Below are positions 1-5,369 of a DNA stretch of 6,414 nt, piece by piece. The DNA comes from Faecalicatena sp. (GTDB lineage Bacteria; Bacillota; Clostridia; Lachnospirales; Lachnospiraceae): contig VSNK01000008.1 in the NCBI GenBank assembly GCA_009774255.1, positions 1 to 6,414 of the forward strand, read 5' to 3'. The notes beneath the pieces are model-generated. The model searched no databases. It was not told where the DNA came from and saw only the letters and a program-made list of their open reading frames with translations. The number at the start of each line of letters is the position of its first letter. Position 1 is the first letter of the stretch. Both the position numbers and the translations under genes were made by a program.

Positions 1-27
1 CTCCTGTTTAAGAGGTATAAAAACACG

Positions 28-276
28 TTAAGACCGCAAAAAACTTACATTTAGGGCTTGACATAATAGGAAGGAGTTTGACGGTATCCTTACTTTCAAC
101 TGTCCGCTTTCGATGTATACAATTTCAATCTCCTCATGCCAGTGCCAGGGGATGATATCTTCCGGTCTGTCCGTGTGGCAGGAAGAATACCCGGCGCAGG
201 GAAATTCAAGGCTGCCGTGAGGCTGCAGTTCTTTTAGTACTTTGTTTCGGTTTAATCCGCATTCTTGTAATGCCAT
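28..276 (-). pseudogene. Truncated AraC-family regulator, N-terminal cupin part only
   Basis: The 82 residues read like the sensor half of an AraC/XylS regulator. The stretch at about residues 42-62 (IPWHWHEEIEIVYIESGQLKV) has the cupin HxHxE signature, with H45, H47 and E48/E49, and the usual 'RIPS..FLL' strand follows. After residue 71 the sequence (CQALNVSFLRS) no longer resembles the family, which normally continues with a 'GD..FIN...LH' strand, and a stop comes at once. Full-length members have about 280-300 residues with two C-terminal helix-turn-helix motifs, all missing here. The start at 276 has a good ribosome binding site (GGAAAGGAAA) and a near-consensus promoter. It is divergent from the MFS gene, the usual place for a local regulator. 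I infer a decayed regulator cut by a rearrangement near position 63. Only 27 bases lie beyond the stop, so a frameshift with the rest of the gene outside the window cannot be excluded. Confidence 0.65.
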
Positions 277-311
277 AGGTTTCCTTTCCGCCTGTTTGGC
301 GTTTTTTTTAT

Positions 312-340
312 ATTATACGTCCGAAAATGTATTGTATCAA
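312..340 (-). promoter_or_regulatory. Promoter of the AraC-like fragment
   Basis: Read on the minus strand, TTGATA (340-335) is followed after exactly 17 bases by a perfect TATAAT (317-312), about 35 bases before the ATG at 276. This is the best sigma-A-type match in the window. It suggests the truncated regulator gene may still be transcribed. Confidence 0.6.
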
Positions 341-360
341 GAAGTATTTGACGGTATTCT
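332..360 (+). promoter_or_regulatory. Weak candidate promoter of the MFS gene
   Basis: TTGTAT (332-337), a 17-base spacer and TATTCT (355-360) form a weak plus-strand promoter about 32 bases before the ATG at 393. Its -35 box overlaps the -35 box of the divergent minus-strand promoter. A weak promoter of this kind would fit dependence on an activator. A better -35 box alone, TTGACG (348-353), has no good -10 at the right distance. Confidence 0.3.
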
Positions 361-392
361 TTTGGTATACAAAAATACGGGAGGACGATGAG

Positions 393-1571
393 ATGTTTCA
401 GCTATTGTTGGTTATTATTTACATTGCATTTATCAGTCTGGGGCTTCCGGATTCTTTGCTGGGGTCCGCGTGGCCGACCATGTATCAGGAGTTTTCCGTG
501 CCTGTTTCCTATGCAGGCGGGATTTCTATGATCATTGCTGTGGGGACAATTGTTTCCAGCCTGCAAAGTGACAGATTGACGAAAGAATTTGGAACGGGAA
601 AGGTCACGGCTGCCAGTGTGCTGATGACGGCTGCCGCATTGTTTGGATTTTCAATCAGCCATTCTTATATCGCATTGTGCCTGTGGGCGGTTCCTTATGG
701 GCTGGGAGCCGGAAGCGTGGATGCTTCCTTGAATAACTATGTTGCGCTCCATTATGCGAGCAGGCATATGAGCTGGCTTCACTGTATGTGGGGCGTCGGC
801 GCTTCGCTTGGTCCGTATATCATGGGGTATGCGCTCTCCGGAGGACGGGGCTGGAATATGGGGTATCGCTACATCTCCATTCTTCAGATCGCGTTGACCG
901 CTGTCTTGATTTTCAGTCTGCCGCTATGGAAGAAACAGGGGAACAGCGATACGGGGCAGACGGACAGAGGAGCGAAAAGCAAATCCATTTCTCTGCGTCA
1001 GATTATCCGGATTCCGGGGGCAAAGGAAGTGATGATCACGTTTTTCTGCTACTGCGCCCTGGAACAGACAACAGGCTTATGGGCAAGCAGCTATCTTGTG
1101 CTGCGCCGGGGATTATCAGCAGAAACCGCTGCCGGATTTGCGAGCCTGTTTTTTATCGGGATCACGGCGGGCAGGGCTCTCAGCGGATTCATGACAATGA
1201 AGCTGAATGATACACAGATGATCCGGCTCGGAGAGGGATTCATATTGTCCGGCATCGTGCTTTTGCTCTTGCCCTTTGGCAGCGCGGGTTCATTGACAGG
1301 GCTGATTCTGGTCGGATTGGGCTGCGCGCCGGTCTATCCTTCCATCATACATTCCACGCCGGAGCATTTTGGCGCGGATAGGTCGCAGGCTATGATCGGC
1401 GTACAGATGGCGTCTGCCTATGTGGGGACATGTCTCATGCCGCCGATCTTCGGTTTTATCGCAAACCATATCAGCGTGTCACTGTTTCCGGCCTATTTAC
1501 TGGCAATCCTGGTTCTCATGGCCGTCATGCATGAAAAAATGCTGTCAAAAGTAGGAGCCGTTCATAAATAA
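393..1571 (+). CDS. MFS permease (FucP / sugar-permease-like)
   Basis: This is a 392-residue integral membrane transporter with about twelve hydrophobic segments, a usual size for the major facilitator superfamily. Features seen are a first helix with GLPDSLLGSAWP (residues 17-28), a motif A-like loop SDRLTKEFGTGK (59-70), PYGLGAGSVDASLNN (101-115), a polar central loop at about 181-205 and a second-half GLGCAPVYPS (308-317). This pattern is typical of the fucose-permease-like branch of MFS, but the substrate cannot be read from sequence. I chose the ATG at 393 because GGGAGGA (379-385) lies 7 bases upstream and the protein then begins directly with helix 1. An in-frame ATG at 327 would add 22 residues unlike a transporter and lacks a ribosome binding site. 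The gene is divergent from the AraC-like fragment, which may once have controlled it. No strong terminator follows. Confidence 0.85.
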   Translation: MFQLLLVIIYIAFISLGLPDSLLGSAWPTMYQEFSVPVSYAGGISMIIAVGTIVSSLQSDRLTKEFGTGKVTAASVLMTAAALFGFSISHSYIALCLWAVPYGLGAGSVDASLNNYVALHYASRHMSWLHCMWGVGASLGPYIMGYALSGGRGWNMGYRYISILQIALTAVLIFSLPLWKKQGNSDTGQTDRGAKSKSISLRQIIRIPGAKEVMITFFCYCALEQTTGLWASSYLVLRRGLSAETAAGFASLFFIGITAGRALSGFMTMKLNDTQMIRLGEGFILSGIVLLLLPFGSAGSLTGLILVGLGCAPVYPSIIHSTPEHFGADRSQAMIGVQMASAYVGTCLMPPIFGFIANHISVSLFPAYLLAILVLMAVMHEKMLSKVGAVHK

Positions 1572-1681
1572 CTTGTATAGATGGATATTGGGACAAGTCA
1601 AGGTGCAAGGCACCGTGAACAGTAACACCAGGCCGTGAATAATAATATTTAATTTTTATTTTTCTTGGTTTTTCCAAAGAA
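1572..1681. other. Gene-free spacer after the MFS gene, with short repeats
   Basis: No coding potential is seen. A small hairpin at 1598-1618 (GGTGC/GCACC, loop AAG, three further pairs outside one mismatch) follows the MFS stop but has no T-run directly after it, so it is at best a poor terminator. CCGTGAACAGTAAC (1613-1626) is echoed by CCGTGAATAATAAT (1633-1646). The minus strand of 1615-1626, GTTACTGTTCAC, matches 10 of 12 bases of the hairpin-repeat arm GTTACAGGTCAC at 3929 and may be a degraded copy. The rest is A/T-rich. Confidence 0.35.
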
Positions 1682-1693
1682 GTATGCTAGAAT
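1665..1693 (+). promoter_or_regulatory. Extended -10 promoter of the Rpn-like gene
   Basis: TTGGTT (1665-1670) is followed after 17 bases by TAGAAT (1688-1693), which is preceded by TGC (1685-1687), giving an extended -10 TGnTAGAAT. The -35 box is weak, but the extended -10 compensates. Transcription starting near 1700 would give a leader of about 180 bases before the ATG at 1882, unusually long for a single small gene and full of inverted repeats. Confidence 0.5.
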
Positions 1694-1722
1694 AAAAAAA
1701 GCATATTTTCTAAAAGTTTCAT

Positions 1723-1749
1723 TATAACGGAATCTCTGATTCCGTTATA
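1723..1749 (+). promoter_or_regulatory. Perfect 12-bp hairpin in the Rpn-like leader
   Basis: TATAACGGAATC (1723-1734) and GATTCCGTTATA (1738-1749) are perfect inverse complements around a TCT loop. No T-run follows, so it is not an ordinary terminator. The left-arm core AACGGAATC recurs at 1835-1843, so the right arm could instead pair there. It may be an mRNA structure or a DNA-binding dyad. The sequence proves only the symmetry. Confidence 0.6.
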
Positions 1750-1787
1750 TCTCAGACATATCATACAAGGGATTTCATCCCCTGTCC

Positions 1788-1880
1788 TTTCAGAAAATTC
1801 GTGCTTTTATCCACATAAGCAGGAGGTTTTCTGAAACGGAATCGAAAATCTCCTGACAAAAACAGAATAAAGGAGATTTT
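1788..1880 (+). promoter_or_regulatory. Competing hairpins that can mask the Rpn-like ribosome binding site
   Basis: Four segments can pair in exclusive ways. Segment A, TTTCAGAAAA (1788-1797), pairs with B, TTTTCTGAAA (1827-1836). Segment C, AAAATCTCCT (1845-1854), pairs perfectly with D, AGGAGATTTT (1871-1880), which contains the Shine-Dalgarno sequence. C can also pair with AGGAGGTTTT (1821-1830), ten pairs including one G-U, and this overlaps B. If A:B forms, C is free to mask the binding site. If it does not, the decoy at 1821-1830 can capture C and leave the site open. A further small hairpin, GGGAT/ATCCC, lies at 1769-1781. The pairings are read directly from sequence. The switching role is inferred, and no known riboswitch class is recognised. 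Confidence 0.45.
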
Positions 1881-1881
1881 T

Positions 1882-2889
1882 ATGAAGCAGAAGAAAAAAG
1901 GAACCGATGTGACGTATTGGCATCCTGCGTTTTATGCCGGAATCCAGATCGAACTGGAAGCGGATGCGGACAATCTGGTGTTTGAAAATGAGCACCAGCT
2001 GGGCACAAAACCCATGGAGATTGATGTACTGATCATCAAAAAAGAGACGGACAGGCCCGTGAAGAAAAATCTCGGGAGGATCTTCAAAAAGCATAATATC
2101 ATCGAATACAAATCTCCGGATGATTTCCTGTCCGTGGATGATTTTTACAAGGTCTACGGATATACCTGCTTTTATAAAGCAGATACCCGGTATGTAAACA
2201 GCATTCCCGCAGACGAATTGACGATCACCTTTGTATCGGAAAAATATCCCCGGAAGATGATCGCGCATTTGAAAAACGTCAAAAAGTATCAGATCGCAGA
2301 AAAGGAAAAGGGAATCTATTATGTATACGGCGATCTGATTCCCATCCAGATCCTGGTCACAAAAAAATTATCCGCGGAGGAAAACCTCTGGCTGAAAAGT
2401 CTTACCAATAAGCTGAATGAGCCTGAGACAGCCGAGAAGCTGATCGAAAACTATATGGATCACAAAGAGAGCAGCCTGCATCGTTCGATGATAGAAACGA
2501 TCATGCGCGCAAATCAGAAATTATTCAAGGAGGTAAACGGTATGAGCGATATTTTTATGGAAATCGTACAGGAGAAGTTTGATCGAAAGCTCAAGGAAGA
2601 AGTGGACAAGGCGGTAGAAGCAGCGGTAGAAGCAGCAGTAGAGGAAGCTACAGAAAAAGCCGTAAAAGAAACTACGGAGAAAAATACAGCGGAGGTTACC
2701 GCAAAAACAAAACTGACCGAACGGATTTCCCTGATCCGGAAAAAATGCGCGAGAAACAAACCACTTACCCGCATCGCCGATGATTTGGAGACGGATACCG
2801 AAGAGATACGTTCTCTCTATGATGTCATTTCTAAAAATCCTGATAAAACAACGGAAGAAATATATCAGATTGTTTCCGCGGAAGCTTAA
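1882..2889 (+). CDS. Rpn-like PD-(D/E)XK nuclease / putative transposase family protein
   Basis: This is a 335-residue protein of the Rpn (recombination-promoting nuclease, YhgA-like) group. The nuclease core is visible: MEID with D48, then IIEYKS with E75 and K77, forming the D...ExK catalytic set, so the enzyme looks intact. The N-terminal block (residues 12-50, with YWHPAFYAGIQIELEAD) matches a type I recall as multi-copy in Lachnospiraceae, often misnamed 3-isopropylmalate dehydrogenase. Residues 232-280 are a charged Ala/Glu/Lys helix, probably a coiled coil, containing VEAA repeats. Residues 281-335 form a small helical domain (IRKKCARNKPLTRIADDLE). The start at 1882 has AAGGAG (1870-1875) 6 bases upstream, inside a possible masking hairpin. 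Known Rpn proteins are DNA endonucleases, toxic when overproduced, with phage-defence activity. That role here is inferred. The gene stands alone, with its own promoter and terminator, and is more A-rich than the mannosidase genes. Confidence 0.8.
   Translation: MKQKKKGTDVTYWHPAFYAGIQIELEADADNLVFENEHQLGTKPMEIDVLIIKKETDRPVKKNLGRIFKKHNIIEYKSPDDFLSVDDFYKVYGYTCFYKADTRYVNSIPADELTITFVSEKYPRKMIAHLKNVKKYQIAEKEKGIYYVYGDLIPIQILVTKKLSAEENLWLKSLTNKLNEPETAEKLIENYMDHKESSLHRSMIETIMRANQKLFKEVNGMSDIFMEIVQEKFDRKLKEEVDKAVEAAVEAAVEEATEKAVKETTEKNTAEVTAKTKLTERISLIRKKCARNKPLTRIADDLETDTEEIRSLYDVISKNPDKTTEEIYQIVSAEA
2542..2889 (+). CDS. Possible internal-start product, RpnS-like C-terminal antitoxin
   Basis: Inside the Rpn-like gene, AAGGAGGT (2527-2534) lies 7 bases before an ATG at 2542 that is in the same frame (codon 221). 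This is a better Shine-Dalgarno than the one at the annotated start. Initiation here would yield 115 residues (MSDIFMEIVQ onward), comprising the coiled-coil segment and the C-terminal helical domain without any nuclease residues. In enteric Rpn systems the same gene encodes a large toxic nuclease and a small C-terminal antitoxin from an internal start, which matches this layout. No convincing internal promoter was seen, so the product would come from the full transcript. The encoded KEVNG residues could produce this sequence by chance, so expression is unproven. Confidence 0.5.
   Translation: MSDIFMEIVQEKFDRKLKEEVDKAVEAAVEAAVEEATEKAVKETTEKNTAEVTAKTKLTERISLIRKKCARNKPLTRIADDLETDTEEIRSLYDVISKNPDKTTEEIYQIVSAEA
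2611..2646 (+). repeat. Three 12-bp tandem units in the Rpn-like coiled coil
   Basis: Two identical units GCGGTAGAAGCA (2611-2622, 2623-2634) and a diverged third, GCAGTAGAGGAA (2635-2646), encode AVEA AVEA AVEE. Because a unit is four codons, slippage would change coiled-coil length without breaking the frame. The repeat lies in the part shared by the full-length and internal-start products. Confidence 0.75.
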
Positions 2890-2950
2890 AAATATGTAAT
2901 GCGTACAGCGTTTCGGGAATTGTAATGAAAATCAGCAGAATATTTTTGTC

Positions 2951-2975
2951 AGGCAGGGCGTTGCGCCCTGCCTTT
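2951..2975 (+). terminator. Intrinsic terminator after the Rpn-like gene
   Basis: AGGCAGGGCG (2951-2960) and CGCCCTGCCT (2964-2973) form a perfect 10-bp, G/C-rich stem with a TTG loop, followed by a short TTTAT tract. It lies 61 bases after the stop codon. The plus-strand T-run is short. On the minus strand the stem is followed by GACAAAAATA, without a T-run, so the plus-strand reading is preferred. Confidence 0.7.
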
Positions 2976-2985
2976 ATCAGTCATA

Positions 2986-3114
2986 GATTTCCCCGATTTA
3001 AACGCGCAGAAACCGGGGCTGATCAAGGACCCTTACATATATAAGCCGGATTTGATCATGCTGGATCTGGAGGACGCGGTGGAATATGCGGAGAGAACTG
3101 TACGGCTGCATTAG
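2986..3114 (+). pseudogene. Fragment of a CitE-like (citrate lyase beta / HpcH aldolase) gene
   Basis: One open frame from 2986 to a stop at 3112-3114 gives about 42 residues, including QKPGLIKDPYIYKPD and LIMLDLEDAVEYAER. The DLEDAV motif with a preceding '(P/G)..IYxxD.IM' segment is characteristic of the N-terminal part of CitE-type lyase subunits and related HpcH/HpaI aldolases, which have about 290-300 residues. There is no start codon or ribosome binding site at its beginning, and homology ends abruptly after AERTV. Its stop overlaps the last codons of the convergent DUF2284 gene. I infer a remnant left by deletion or insertion at this junction. A short chance resemblance is the alternative, but the motif match is strong. 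Confidence 0.55.
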
Positions 3115-3740
3115 CAAACGCATTGTTTTTTATAGCGTTCCTCCAGATATTCCATGGACAGTCTTTCACTTGTCAGGATGCCGCAGACTACGGAAGTATA
3201 CTCCGGCAGCGCATGCCTGCGGTACCAGAGCAGCGGCTTGTGGAAGCAGTCCTCTACCATCCGGCCCACATGGATTCCCAGGGCCTCGAAGCTGTAGGTC
3301 ATGATATCCGGGTGCGCGCAGGGCAGGTCCTGTTTGCATTTACAGGGCTTGCAGAGCCGGCAGCTTCCGGTGGAGATGCTGCTCCCGTGCAGGCCGGCCA
3401 TCCTGCGGATAAAGCGGTCCGCCCGGGATTTCAGGATATTGTTTGCGGCTTTGATCTTCAGATAATCATTTTTGATATAGGCAAAGTTGGACATGTCAGT
3501 GTGGAGGAACAGGACATATAAGTACTTCCACTTTGCAGTGAAGTCTGTAAACAGTGGGGCATAAGGCGGACAGGACCATTTTCGGCCGTAGTTGGGACAC
3601 CCGTCCTCGCAGAGCGAGCGAAACCGCTCCTGGTCCATATAGGCTGCACAGGCGGCGGGAGTGACGGAGCAGATCTCAACCTGATAGGGGATCTGGGCGG
3701 AGTCTGTTTTCGCACAGCAGAAAAATGCGGTATGTTCCAT
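3111..3740 (-). CDS. DUF2284 family cysteine-rich metal-binding protein
   Basis: This 209-residue protein shows the two cysteine clusters of the DUF2284 family. The first is CEDGCPNYGRKWSCPPYAP (C44, C48, C57). The second is CRLCKPCKCKQDLPCAHP (C127, C130, C133, C135, C141), followed by the family-typical YSFEALGIHVGRMVED (149-164). The arrangement suggests bound metal or an Fe-S cluster. The biochemical role of the family is unknown to me and no function is assigned. There is no signal peptide or membrane segment, so it should be cytoplasmic. The start at 3740 has AAAGGAGG about 8 bases upstream on the minus strand. Length and ends look complete; the C-terminal end (KKQCVC) adds two cysteines. 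It is convergent with the CitE fragment and divergent from GH125, so it is probably transcribed alone. Confidence 0.82.
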   Translation of the reverse strand: MEHTAFFCCAKTDSAQIPYQVEICSVTPAACAAYMDQERFRSLCEDGCPNYGRKWSCPPYAPLFTDFTAKWKYLYVLFLHTDMSNFAYIKNDYLKIKAANNILKSRADRFIRRMAGLHGSSISTGSCRLCKPCKCKQDLPCAHPDIMTYSFEALGIHVGRMVEDCFHKPLLWYRRHALPEYTSVVCGILTSERLSMEYLEERYKKQCVC

Positions 3741-3899
3741 TTTTGATTCCTCCTTTGGACGATTGGTGTCTGGATGGGCCCTGACTGGCTATGAACACAA
3801 ATCATATCATACAGTTGTTCTCGGACGCAGTCCGCCCGTCCCGCAGATATTCTGTTTTCATCTTAACACAAGACACCACAAAAATACAAGCATGTTACA

Positions 3900-3928
3900 G
3901 TTGACTCGTCAGCAGCTGACGAGTCAAC
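3900..3928. repeat. Near-perfect 29-bp palindrome
   Basis: GTTGACTCGTCAGC (3900-3913) and GCTGACGAGTCAAC (3915-3928) are perfect inverse complements around one central A. The core is bracketed by the direct repeats GTTACAG at 3894-3900 and 3929-3935. It could be an operator for a dimeric regulator, a very small inserted repeat, or both. No T-run follows, so it is not a terminator. Confidence 0.75.
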
Positions 3929-3965
3929 GTTACAGGTCACACTTTCACCAGGCGTGACCTGCAAC
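3929..3965 (+). repeat. Hairpin repeat, copy A, upstream of GH125
   Basis: GTTACAGGTCAC (3929-3940) pairs with GTGACCTGCAAC (3954-3965) over 12 positions with a single A/C mismatch, enclosing a 13-base loop. It ends 132 bases before the GH125 start. A diverged copy occurs before the GH38 gene at 5410-5446, with the pairing kept. Confidence 0.65.
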
Positions 3966-4043
3966 TCAGGCCGCATTTTGAATCCCATATAGGAAATAGA
4001 CAGAATTTCTATACTTATTACACTGGCTTCTTCATCAAACCCC

Positions 4044-4052
4044 TGTTACAAT
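4044..4052 (+). promoter_or_regulatory. Candidate extended -10 promoter of the GH125 gene
   Basis: TGTTACAAT matches the extended -10 form TGnTATAAT with one change. It lies 45 bases before the ATG at 4098. No good -35 box is present at 16-18 bases, so control by an activator or a weak basal promoter is plausible. Confidence 0.35.
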
Positions 4053-4097
4053 CTAATCATCACCAGACCATTTTTTGAAAAAGGAGATCAGAGTAAA

Positions 4098-5369
4098 ATG
4101 GATGATTTTTTAAATGGGATCCGGCGGAGGGCGGAAGGGGTATGTGAACCGGAGCTGACGGAAATATTCGTAAACTGCTATACCAATACCCTGAACACGA
4201 CGCTCCAAAGGATGGAAGACAACACGGTCCATGTGATCACAGGAGATATCCCTGCCATGTGGCTGCGGGATTCGGCGGCGCAGCTTCGGCCGTATCTATA
4301 TCAGGCGAAGGAGGACGAGGGGATTCGGGAGCTGATTGCCGGGGTGGTCAGAAGGCAGTTCCAATACATCTGCATCGACGCGTACGCCAATGCATTCAAC
4401 GAGTCGCCCAGTGGGGCATGCTGGGAGAAGGACGACCCGGAGCAGAATCCATGGGTATGGGAGCGGAAGTTTGAGGTCGATTCCCTCTGCTATCCGATCC
4501 AGCTTGCTTACCTGCTGTGGAAAAATACGGGCTGCACTTCTCAGTTTGACCGGAATTTTCACCAGGGGATCCGGGAGATCTTCCAGGTATTCCGGAGGGA
4601 ACAATACCATGAAGAACGGTCCGGATATCGTTTCCGGAGGAAAAGCCCGTTGTTCCGCGACACCCTTTCCAGGGACGGAAAAGGGGCGCTGGTCAAATCC
4701 GGAACCGGCCTGATCTGGTCCGGCTTCCGGCCCAGCGATGATGCCTGCACTTATGGATATCTGATCCCCTCCAACATGTTTGTGGTGGTGGTTATGGGAT
4801 ATCTGGAGGAAATAGCAAGGGGGCTTTTTTCTGACCGGAAGCTGGCGGAGGAAGCCGGAACGCTCCGGGAGCAGGTACACCGGGCCATTGAAAAAGAGGG
4901 CAGGACCTATACGAAAGAAGCGGGCATGATCTACGCATATGAGGCGGACGGGTTCGGCATGTATGAGCTGATGGACGATGCCAATGTGCCCAGCCTGCTG
5001 GCGATGGATTACCTGGGCTATCCGGCAGATCAGGAGACGGCGGAGAATACCAGGAGGTACATATTGAGCGAGGCCAATCCCTACTATTACAAAGGGACCA
5101 GGGCGGCCGGGATCGGAAGCCCCCACACGCCGCCCGGTTATATCTGGCATATTTCAATGGCCATTCAGGGGCTGACCGCCAGGCACAGAAAGGAACAGTT
5201 GGAAATCCTCCGGAGCATGGCAGCGACTACTGGCGGGAAGGGCGTGATGCATGAGGGCTTTTCCTGCGAGGATGACAGCAGGTATACGAGGGACTGGTTT
5301 TCCTGGGCAAACGCCATGTATGCGGAGGTATTTTTGAAATTTTTAGGATTCGAAATAGAAACGAATTAA
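4098..5369 (+). CDS. GH125 exo-alpha-1,6-mannosidase (metal-independent)
   Basis: This 423-residue protein is a complete GH125 glycosidase (formerly DUF1237). Hallmarks are GDIPAMWLRDSAAQLRPYL (49-67), YANAFNE (96-102), CWEKDD (108-113), FEVDSLCYP (125-133), GFRPSDDACTYGYLIPSNMF (209-228) and MHEGF (384-388). By alignment with the clostridial enzyme, whose acid and base are D220 and E393, the catalytic pair here is probably D214 and E386, an offset of 6-7 residues. GH125 enzymes release alpha-1,6-linked mannose from N-glycan-type chains by an inverting mechanism without a metal. There is no signal peptide, so it should act in the cytoplasm on imported oligosaccharides. The start at 4098 follows AAGGAGA (4081-4087) by 10 bases. 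It is followed by GH38 on the same strand, 111 bases away and without an obvious terminator, so co-transcription is likely. Confidence 0.93.
   Translation: MDDFLNGIRRRAEGVCEPELTEIFVNCYTNTLNTTLQRMEDNTVHVITGDIPAMWLRDSAAQLRPYLYQAKEDEGIRELIAGVVRRQFQYICIDAYANAFNESPSGACWEKDDPEQNPWVWERKFEVDSLCYPIQLAYLLWKNTGCTSQFDRNFHQGIREIFQVFRREQYHEERSGYRFRRKSPLFRDTLSRDGKGALVKSGTGLIWSGFRPSDDACTYGYLIPSNMFVVVVMGYLEEIARGLFSDRKLAEEAGTLREQVHRAIEKEGRTYTKEAGMIYAYEADGFGMYELMDDANVPSLLAMDYLGYPADQETAENTRRYILSEANPYYYKGTRAAGIGSPHTPPGYIWHISMAIQGLTARHRKEQLEILRSMAATTGGKGVMHEGFSCEDDSRYTRDWFSWANAMYAEVFLKFLGFEIETN

Larger units (their letters stand above)
3741..4097. other. Divergent intergenic region between DUF2284 and GH125 genes
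   Basis: This 357-base stretch has no convincing gene. Besides the two inverted repeats listed separately it holds a small hairpin CGGAC-GCA-GTCCG (3822-3834) in the probable DUF2284 leader. It also has a weak minus-strand promoter candidate, TTGTAT (3889-3884) and TAAGAT (3865-3860) with an 18-base spacer, and an extended -10 for GH125. A/T-rich sequence dominates 3966-4080. Confidence 0.4.

Noticed and set aside
348..376. MFS promoter built on TTGACG (348-353)
   Set aside because: The hexamer at 17-base spacing is AAAAAT, a poor -10, and TATACA (366-371) is only 12 bases away.
327..392. Upstream in-frame ATG that would extend the MFS protein by 22 residues
   Set aside because: It has no ribosome binding site, overlaps the promoter region, and the added residues do not resemble a transporter N-terminus. 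The ATG at 393 has GGGAGGA at good spacing.
1598..1618. Terminator for the MFS gene
   Set aside because: The stem is short and interrupted and no T-run follows within the needed distance. It is kept only as a possible weak hairpin.
1807..2268. Minus-strand open frame of 153 codons over the Rpn-like gene and leader
   Set aside because: It lies opposite the PD-(D/E)XK core, which is clearly coding on the plus strand, and shows no family pattern of its own.
3123..3521. Plus-strand open frame of 132 codons
   Set aside because: It is antisense to the DUF2284 cysteine clusters. The protein is low in recognisable features and has no ribosome binding site.
3763..3957. Plus-strand open frame of 64 codons in the divergent intergenic region
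   Set aside because: It crosses both inverted repeats, has no ribosome binding site and a composition unlike the neighbouring genes.
3894..3965. CRISPR array
   Set aside because: There are only two different dyads in tandem, no regular spacers and no cas genes.
4296..5150. Long minus-strand open frame of 284 codons
   Set aside because: It is antisense to the clearly recognisable GH125 gene, has no ribosome binding site and no recognisable domain, and is expected from the codon bias of a GC-richer gene.
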